Assembly: GCA_043758025.1 (NCBI GenBank)
Contig: JAYVOH010000076.1
Coordinates: 1 to 16,169 of the forward strand
Direction: 5' to 3'
DNA length: 16,169 nt
Source: VFKE01 sp043758025
GTDB lineage: Bacteria > Verrucomicrobiota > Verrucomicrobiia > Verrucomicrobiales > Verrucomicrobiaceae
Part shown: piece after piece, positions 11,137 through 16,169 of the stretch
Position numbering within the stretch: the stretch's first letter is position 1
Layout: every line of letters begins with the position of its first letter
Notes under the pieces: model-generated
Databases searched by the model: none
Told to the model about the DNA's origin: nothing
What the model saw: only the letters and a program-made list of their open reading frames with translations
Position numbers and translations under genes: made by a program

Positions 11137-13416
11137 ATGAGCGCAATCATCGACATCCATCACCGCGACCTCCGTCCGGGCAACAATGCCCGCAAACACT
11201 TTCCCCCAGGGCCGCTCGCTGAGCTGCGCGAAAGCCTGCGCGAGCACGGCCTGCAGCAGAACCTGGTGGCCTATCCGGACCCGGAAGCGCCGGGCAAGTT
11301 CATCCTTGTCGCTGGCGAAAGGCGCTGGCGGGCGACTGGTGATTTGCTAGCTGATTTGAACGCGAAGGGTGACACGGAACTGATTACCAAACGCGAAGTG
11401 ATGGCTGTGAAAATCCTGTCGCTCCAGGAGGTGCCCAAGGCGCGGCAACTTAACCTGGTGGAGAACGTGAACCGCGAAGGGATCACGCCGCTCGAGGAGG
11501 CGGACGCCTATTACGAAATGTCCCGCGAGATCAATCCGGCGACCGGCGCGATTTACACGACGGAAGAGATTGCAAAAGTGGTGGGGAAGAAAACGAGCGA
11601 CGGGAAGCCCGATGAGAAATTTATCCGCCGTCGATTGAAGCTGCGGAACGCTCCGGAGTTTTTCCTCGAGGCGGTGAACCGTGGCGAGGTTGGTGCGACC
11701 ATCGCCGAGGAGATCGGCAAAATCCCCGATGGAAAACTGCGGGAGTTGGCAGCGACCCGGATCCTGAATCGGGAAGACGAGGAAGCGCCGATGACCCTGA
11801 GCCAGGCCAAGGAAGAGATCCGCACCAACTTCATGAAGTCGCTGGTGAGCTGCGGCTTTAAAACGGATGCGGCGGATTTGTTGAGCATCGCGGAAAAGAA
11901 GGCAATGGGCTTAACCGGCGCGCCTGGTGAGGAAGCGGATGGCACATGCCTGCGCTGCCCGATGCGCAGTGGCAACAACAAGGATCTGGCTGATGAGCTC
12001 ACGGTGCATCGCAAGGGCGGCAATGGCGGCAGTCAGCCGGGTATCAGTCCGGACCTCTGCACGAATCCTGCCTGCTTCCGCATGAAAAAACTGGCGGCGT
12101 GGGCGGAAGTGCGAGCCCAAGCTCGCGAGCAAAAGCGCCAAGTGATCGACGGTGACGCGGCTAAGAAGACCTTCTCCGGCCGAGATGGAGGGCTGGCTTA
12201 CGATTCGAAGCTGATCGATCTGGATGCAAAAATGTCTTACTCTGACACTGGCGGAGATTGGGTGAACCAACCTCCTAAGTGGCGCGCGGTGACCAAAGGG
12301 GTGGATGTGCCAATTGTTTTCGCGCTCAATCCCTACACGCTCAACATTCATCAGCTCGCCGATAAAGAGACGCTGAAAAAGATGATCGGTGAGGTGGCAA
12401 AGGCGGCTGGCGAAACCAGTGTGTTCGACAAACCGAAAGCCAGCGCGAGTCAGTTGAGCGCGTCTGAGAAGCGGCAGCGCGCGGAGGCGGCTATGAAGGC
12501 CAAGGTGGTGGTGGAAACGGCGTATCGTGGTGCACGCGGGCTGCGTGAGACGGTGGCGAAGAAAGGGTTCGGACTGGAAGAGACGCACAGTGTCTTCGAG
12601 ATCGCACTCAACAACTCGGGAGCGGACGGCTCGTTTTTCCTAGGCAAAATGATCGGGATCAAACTGACGGAAAAGGACAAGCATGGCGGATCCGGACGGG
12701 ATTACACGGCGGCGATTCTGAAGCATGTGCGTGAGACGGCCACGACGAAGCAGGAGATCGAATCATGGATCGCGCTGGCGGTAGTCGCGCGCGATCTGAA
12801 GAACAGTGCTGGACCGTATGGCGGTGGTTTAAAGGGCTGCGAGGGCTTCACGAAGCTCGCGGGCGTTTACAACGTGGACTGGAAGAAAATGGAGGGTGAA
12901 GTCGCTGCGGAGCTCAAGGCCGGCAAGAAGCCTGCTAAAAAGAAAGCGGAGAAGCCTGCCCTGGTCACGCGAAGCAAGAGCAAGGCGGTGCGGCGGAATG
13001 AAAACGCGGTGAGCAAGGATGAGGAGGATAAGTTCCATCGCAAAGTTGAAGATTATAAATGTGATCAATGTCGGGCAGAGCTTTATGTCGCCCCTGGCAA
13101 GGGTAATGAAGCAGCGGCATTGGTGAAGGGAAAAATGAAGTGCACGAAGCATGGCGGAACCTGGCAGCTGCTAAGTGATTTCTACGTGCAGAATGGGCTG
13201 AATAAATCGGGCACAAAGAAGGTTGTGAAGACGAAGGGTAAGAAGGCCAAGGAACCGGAAGGTAACGAGAATCTGGCACTGGTCGCCTACATCAAAACGG
13301 GGTCGCTCACGGCCGCTGCGACCGCTGGCGGCGTGGGGATCGAGTGCGTGCGTAACTGGTATCGCCGTCACGACTGGAAGGCCAAGCGCATCAAGGCCGA
13401 CTGCGGCGTGAAGTGA
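11137..13416 (+). CDS. Large multidomain ParB-like protein
   Basis: A 759-residue protein, over twice the usual ParB length. Residues 1-115 are a ParB/Srx-type N-domain with GERRWRA (60-66), the CTP-binding GERRxRx motif, and VENVNR (108-113), equivalent to the ENxxR motif. Residues 116-185 form the HTH region with PLEEADAY. A middle domain has CLRC (271-274) and C308-x4-C313, a Cys pattern seen in phage and plasmid ParB-like proteins. About 300 residues of unknown helical and Lys-rich sequence follow. Then comes a C642-x2-C645 ... C669-x2-H672 zinc site, a Lys-rich linker, and a C-terminal HTH (about 710-748, LTAAATAGGVGIECVRNWYR), like terminase small subunits. No ParA gene is nearby, so it may act in replication or transcription rather than classical partition. 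The leader is A/C-rich without a Shine-Dalgarno sequence. Confidence 0.8.
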   Translation: MSAIIDIHHRDLRPGNNARKHFPPGPLAELRESLREHGLQQNLVAYPDPEAPGKFILVAGERRWRATGDLLADLNAKGDTELITKREVMAVKILSLQEVPKARQLNLVENVNREGITPLEEADAYYEMSREINPATGAIYTTEEIAKVVGKKTSDGKPDEKFIRRRLKLRNAPEFFLEAVNRGEVGATIAEEIGKIPDGKLRELAATRILNREDEEAPMTLSQAKEEIRTNFMKSLVSCGFKTDAADLLSIAEKKAMGLTGAPGEEADGTCLRCPMRSGNNKDLADELTVHRKGGNGGSQPGISPDLCTNPACFRMKKLAAWAEVRAQAREQKRQVIDGDAAKKTFSGRDGGLAYDSKLIDLDAKMSYSDTGGDWVNQPPKWRAVTKGVDVPIVFALNPYTLNIHQLADKETLKKMIGEVAKAAGETSVFDKPKASASQLSASEKRQRAEAAMKAKVVVETAYRGARGLRETVAKKGFGLEETHSVFEIALNNSGADGSFFLGKMIGIKLTEKDKHGGSGRDYTAAILKHVRETATTKQEIESWIALAVVARDLKNSAGPYGGGLKGCEGFTKLAGVYNVDWKKMEGEVAAELKAGKKPAKKKAEKPALVTRSKSKAVRRNENAVSKDEEDKFHRKVEDYKCDQCRAELYVAPGKGNEAAALVKGKMKCTKHGGTWQLLSDFYVQNGLNKSGTKKVVKTKGKKAKEPEGNENLALVAYIKTGSLTAAATAGGVGIECVRNWYRRHDWKAKRIKADCGVK

Positions 13417-13428
13417 TTTTTGCAAAAA
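13417..13428. promoter_or_regulatory. 12-bp perfect palindrome between genes
   Basis: TTTTTGCAAAAA directly follows the stop of the ParB-like gene in the 43-base gap before the next start. It is a perfect palindrome without a loop, so it looks more like a protein-binding site than a terminator. Function unknown; it may be chance in an A/T-rich gap. Confidence 0.25.
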
Positions 13429-13459
13429 GTAACCATAACAACACACCGAGGAAAAATTT

Positions 13460-13696
13460 ATGAGTAAACAAATCAGCATGACACTACCGGACATCGTCGT
13501 GGAGGCGATGGAGAAGAAAGGCGCGCAGTTTGAACTGACGGCAGGGGAGTTTCTGAAGCAACGCGTCCTCATGAGCGCACAGGGCGCGGACGTGCCATTG
13601 GCCCTGGGCGACGTGGTTCTGCAGCTAAGGGGCAAGGCTTGCCTGGCTGTTTTTGAACAGGTGGAAATGCCGTTGGGGGGGGTAAGCCCTGAATAA
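13460..13696 (+). CDS. Small RHH-like protein
   Basis: A 78-residue protein preceded by GAGGAAAAATTT. Its N-terminal half resembles a ribbon-helix-helix: strand KQISMTLPD (3-11), helix VVEAMEKKGAQF (13-24), helix LTAGEFLKQRVLM (26-38). The rest is hydrophobic, and its last codons hold a run of eight G (13675-13682), so slippage would change the C-terminus to a stop within four codons. It sits directly after the ParB-like gene and may be its partner or a regulator. RHH assignment is tentative. Confidence 0.55.
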   Translation: MSKQISMTLPDIVVEAMEKKGAQFELTAGEFLKQRVLMSAQGADVPLALGDVVLQLRGKACLAVFEQVEMPLGGVSPE

Positions 13697-13699
13697 GTC

Positions 13700-13993
13700 A
13701 TGAGCTGTGAACCTATAGAACTCACCTGCGAGCAGCGGCGTGACTTGTTCCTTCGCGGATGCAAGAAGGCAATGGAATGCTGGCTTAATGACGCGCGGAT
13801 AAAGACGCCTCGCGAAAAACTTGCCGGTGCTATTTTCAGCATACTGGTGCTGATCGATGGGTTTGATGGGAGCGATGGGCCTTACCCGCTTAAAGACATC
13901 GACTGGATGAAGTCTGAAGATGACCCGTCGCGCTACGTCGATATTTCCGGCGATCTGCACGACAACTGGGGGCGCATTCTGGCGGAATCATGA
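13700..13993 (+). CDS. Conserved small phage protein (FSILVLIDG type)
   Basis: A 97-residue protein whose core LAGAIFSILVLIDGFDG (41-57) and following PY are typical of a small protein family found in many tailed phages, function unknown. Before it are helices with two Cys (CKKAMECWLNDARI). After it, an acidic stretch and a C-terminal helix HDNWGRILAES. It begins three bases after the stop of the previous gene, in the same frame, and its TGA overlaps the primase ATG (13990), so it probably works with the replication genes. The hydrophobic core is too short to be a membrane span. Confidence 0.6.
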   Translation: MSCEPIELTCEQRRDLFLRGCKKAMECWLNDARIKTPREKLAGAIFSILVLIDGFDGSDGPYPLKDIDWMKSEDDPSRYVDISGDLHDNWGRILAES

Positions 13994-15210
13994 GTGATGT
14001 TGCTGCCCCGCGATTCGATCTGGAGGCTGTTCGCTCGTGTTTCACGATGGCGGAACTGCTCGAGCGCGAGGGCATCGTGCTGAAGCGCCAGGGAGGGCGC
14101 ATGGTGTCCCCCTGCCCTTTCCATCAAGAGAAGTCGGCATCATTCGGCACGGATGCGCAGCGCCCAGGGCACGCGCATTGTTTCGGCTGCGGGTGGGACG
14201 GATCCACGATTGATTTCTGGATGGCGTGGCGCGACGTGGATTTCAAGACGGCGGTGCAACAGCTCGGGGAGCTGGGTGGTTTGACTCCATCCATCAGTAG
14301 CGTCACCTGGCGCTCCGGGCCGAAAAAGGTGTCGCCCATGACGGCGGTGCCGCAAAAAACAACGGAAAAACCCGCGCTGCCGCGCATGCGGCAACTGAAG
14401 AATGCGGAGCTGCAACAAATCGCTGAGACGCGCGGGCTGAGCGTGGAGGGCGTGCGACTGGCGGCGCTTACTTTCCGCAGGATCGGTTTCTGCATGTGGC
14501 CGCAGTTCCTGGGTGCCGATGGAGGATGGCGCGTGAGTGACGATGCATTCCCGTCCTGGTGCATGAGTGATGAGACGCGCAACTGCGCGGAGTTCCGCAG
14601 GCTGGATAATCAGCTCTACCCGACGCATTCAAAAAACGAGGATGGGAAGTGGGTGCTGAATCCGGAGGCGCACTGGATCAAGGCCTGGTCAACGCGTGGC
14701 AAGGCATGGCCACTGGGCGCTGCAGAGCTGGGCAAGCGCCGCGCAGTGTGCTGGGTGAAGGGTGGACCGGATATGCTCGCGGCTTATCATTTCTTGAACG
14801 GATTCCGGCAACTCAACACGGTCGCGGTGGTGGCGATGCTGGGTGAGAGCGCGAAAATTCGCGAGGATGCGCTGCCATATTTTGATGGAACACGCGTGCG
14901 CATCTTTTTCGATGCTGACAAGGTGCGGGAAAAGCGACGGGTGCTGAAGAATGGAACGGAAGTGGTGAAGCGCACTCAGCCAGGCATCGATGCCTGCGCG
15001 CGGTGGACCGAGCAGCTCACTGCAGCCGGTGCGGCCGTGAAGGGTTATAACTTTCTAGATTCTGACGATCCGTCACTGCCGGCACACATCGCGCAACTGC
15101 GTCGGGTGGATGGCGCACCTGTAAAGGATCTGAATGACCTGGCGCGCTGCAACGCGGACGTGGTGGACCATGAGTTTATCAGGGACGCGTTTTTTGATTG
15201 GGATTTTTGA
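13990..15210 (+). CDS. DNA primase (CHC2 zinc finger and Toprim)
   Basis: A 406-residue primase. The CHC2-type zinc finger has C42, H45, C64 and C67 in PCPFHQEKSASF (41-52) and HCFGCGWDGSTIDFW (63-77). A linker domain (135-245) contains QQIAETRGLSVEGVRLAA and FPSWCMSD. The Toprim-like domain has motif WVKGGPDMLAA (255-265), DAD at 308-310 in FFDADK, the later ACARW helix, and VKDLNDLA (378-385). Where Toprim proteins have Glu (EGGPD), this one has Lys257, which could weaken catalysis. It makes RNA primers for replication of the element, probably with the ATPase at 15439. The short DUF3820 gene lies between them. ATGA overlap with the gene before. Length is as in phage primases without a fused helicase. 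Confidence 0.85.
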   Translation: MSDVAAPRFDLEAVRSCFTMAELLEREGIVLKRQGGRMVSPCPFHQEKSASFGTDAQRPGHAHCFGCGWDGSTIDFWMAWRDVDFKTAVQQLGELGGLTPSISSVTWRSGPKKVSPMTAVPQKTTEKPALPRMRQLKNAELQQIAETRGLSVEGVRLAALTFRRIGFCMWPQFLGADGGWRVSDDAFPSWCMSDETRNCAEFRRLDNQLYPTHSKNEDGKWVLNPEAHWIKAWSTRGKAWPLGAAELGKRRAVCWVKGGPDMLAAYHFLNGFRQLNTVAVVAMLGESAKIREDALPYFDGTRVRIFFDADKVREKRRVLKNGTEVVKRTQPGIDACARWTEQLTAAGAAVKGYNFLDSDDPSLPAHIAQLRRVDGAPVKDLNDLARCNADVVDHEFIRDAFFDWDF

Positions 15211-15222
15211 TGGAGGAAAAAT

Positions 15223-15432
15223 ATGGATACAAAACTGACAGACGAATCAGCGATGCCCTTTGGAAAGCATAAGGGCGAGAAAATGGAGAATGTGCCTGCG
15301 CGCTACCTCCTGTGGTTGTGGGAAGACGGACATTGGAGCAAGCCCGCGCCTCTGCACGACTACATCGCGGAGTCATTCTCGGCACTGTCACAGGAATCGC
15401 GGGATTTTATCGTCACACATTTCCCTAAATAA
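15223..15432 (+). CDS. DUF3820 family protein
   Basis: A 69-residue protein with the DUF3820 signature: MPFGKHKGEKMENVPARYLL (11-30) followed by WLWEDG. Small proteins of this family occur in phages and bacteria, sometimes fused to or next to exonucleases and helicases; their function is not settled. It has a good ribosome site, GGAGG (15212-15216), six bases before the ATG, and lies between primase and replication ATPase, so a role in DNA replication or repair is plausible. Confidence 0.8.
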   Translation: MDTKLTDESAMPFGKHKGEKMENVPARYLLWLWEDGHWSKPAPLHDYIAESFSALSQESRDFIVTHFPK

Positions 15433-15438
15433 AGTTAC

Positions 15439-16169
15439 ATGGCAAAAAAACGCAGCACGAATCCACGCGATGGCCGAGTCAAGAAGACTGCGGCAGATGA
15501 GCCTGCGCAGTTCGAAGCTGGATCGGCTGCGCCGCCGGTGAATTTTGATGAGGAACAGGTCGCGCAGGAACTCGGGCTGTGGTGGGAAAATGGCGAGGGG
15601 CAATCGTGGCTGGTCGAAAACGCGGATAAGTCCTGGAGCTCGTGGCCGGAGACGAAGGTTAAACACTTGGCGCGGTCGCTGCCGAATCGCATGATCTCGT
15701 TGAAGGCGCGGGACGGGGAGCGGCTTGGGGAAATGGACCGGCTGTTTCTGCACGTCATGAAAACCCGCAGGATCGAGATGGTGATGCCGTCGCTGGCTGG
15801 CCATGCGTCTGGTATTCACGACTTCTGGGGGCAGCGGGTGCTCGTGAAGACGTCACCGCGAAAGGTGAAGCCGGTGAAGGGTGACTGGGACACGGTGCGG
15901 GCGATGATCGACCTGCTGAAGGACGAGGGTGGCCAGGATCAGTCGCCTTATTTTCTTTCGTGGATGAAGGTGGCTGTGGAGTCATTGTATCTCGGTGGAC
16001 CGGGGAACTTCAGGCCAGGGCAGGTGTGTATTTTCGCGGGTCCACGCAACTGCGGAAAGTCTCGGATCCAGCATCAGATCATCACCGGCCTGCTCGGCGG
16101 CCGCAGTGCGGATCCGGGCCCTTACATGTTTGGGCGCACAGACTTCAATGGTGAGATGTTCGCGGCAGA
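15439..16169 (+). CDS. Phage-type replication ATPase/helicase, N-terminal part
   Basis: A reading frame that starts at the ATG at 15439 and runs off the window (243 complete codons, 3' end missing). Residues 1-35 are basic and disordered. Residues 37-195 form an N-terminal region with Trp-rich segments and a KVKPVKGDWDTVRAMI stretch. The Walker A motif GPRNCGKS is at 201-208, followed by LLGGRSADPGPYMFGRTDFN, a pattern I associate with SF3-like or primase-linked phage helicases, in which the segment after Walker A reads GGR-x-A-[DK]-P. Walker B lies beyond the window. It would unwind DNA for the primase at 13990. No ribosome site is obvious; it starts six bases after the DUF3820 stop. Confidence 0.75.
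   Translation, partial: MAKKRSTNPRDGRVKKTAADEPAQFEAGSAAPPVNFDEEQVAQELGLWWENGEGQSWLVENADKSWSSWPETKVKHLARSLPNRMISLKARDGERLGEMDRLFLHVMKTRRIEMVMPSLAGHASGIHDFWGQRVLVKTSPRKVKPVKGDWDTVRAMIDLLKDEGGQDQSPYFLSWMKVAVESLYLGGPGNFRPGQVCIFAGPRNCGKSRIQHQIITGLLGGRSADPGPYMFGRTDFNGEMFAA

Noticed and set aside
9622..11247. A 541-residue antisense reading frame
   Set aside because: It mirrors three well-supported + strand genes, has no recognisable motif, and its His/Pro/Arg-rich composition is what GC-rich codons give on the opposite strand.
14038..14046. TGTTTCACG, half of a consensus parS site, near a ParB-like gene
   Set aside because: Only one half matches, with no symmetric second half, and it lies within primase codons.

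Overview
The window looks like the integration, control and early/replication region of a temperate phage or phage-derived integrative element in a GC-rich bacterium. Nearly all genes lie on the + strand and are small and tightly packed. A Verrucomicrobiota-type host is my best guess. It rests on the style of the phage genes and on short low-complexity repeats (TCATAAC units, AAAGCTG-like units, AGACGCGG-like units) that I associate with such genomes. No rRNA or housekeeping gene is present to confirm it.

Layout. (1) 1-3731: a block of cargo/late-type genes: a GT-A glycosyltransferase-like protein, two ASCH-domain proteins (the second fused to a zinc ribbon), several small phage-type proteins, and a lysozyme-like protein carrying a textbook EF-hand loop. 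(2) 3732-3913: a repeat-rich intergenic segment with direct repeats, inverted repeats and a T-arm-like sequence; it is the best candidate for the attachment region. (3) 3914-5633: a tyrosine recombinase, then a GYF_2/TM2-type membrane protein. (4) 5634-6275: a genetic switch of two divergently transcribed ribbon-helix-helix proteins whose promoters and inverted repeats overlap, with almost no room for leaders. (5) 6334-11100: a train of small genes joined by stop/start overlaps, each with a strong Shine-Dalgarno sequence written into the last codons of the gene before. (6) 11137-16169: a replication/partition module with a 759-residue multidomain ParB-like protein, a small RHH-like protein, a CHC2/Toprim primase, a DUF3820 protein and the N-terminal part of a phage-type replication ATPase cut by the window end.

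How it works together (inference). The recombinase integrates or excises the element. The RHH pair decides between silence and expression of the rightward early operon. That operon leads through small accessory proteins (many with Cys pairs that probably bind zinc) to the ParB-like protein, primase and helicase that replicate the element. GC skew changes sign at the integrase-proximal intergenic segment although the coding strand does not change, which suggests that the left block and the right block have different replication histories or that the join is a recombination junction.

The most unusual items are the large ParB fusion, the primase with Lys where the Toprim Glu is expected, the EF-hand in the lysin, the repeated stop/SD/start junctions (one with the SD sequestered in a hairpin), a hairpin-rich stretch in a gene with an odd start (9151-9456), and near-leaderless promoters at the switch.
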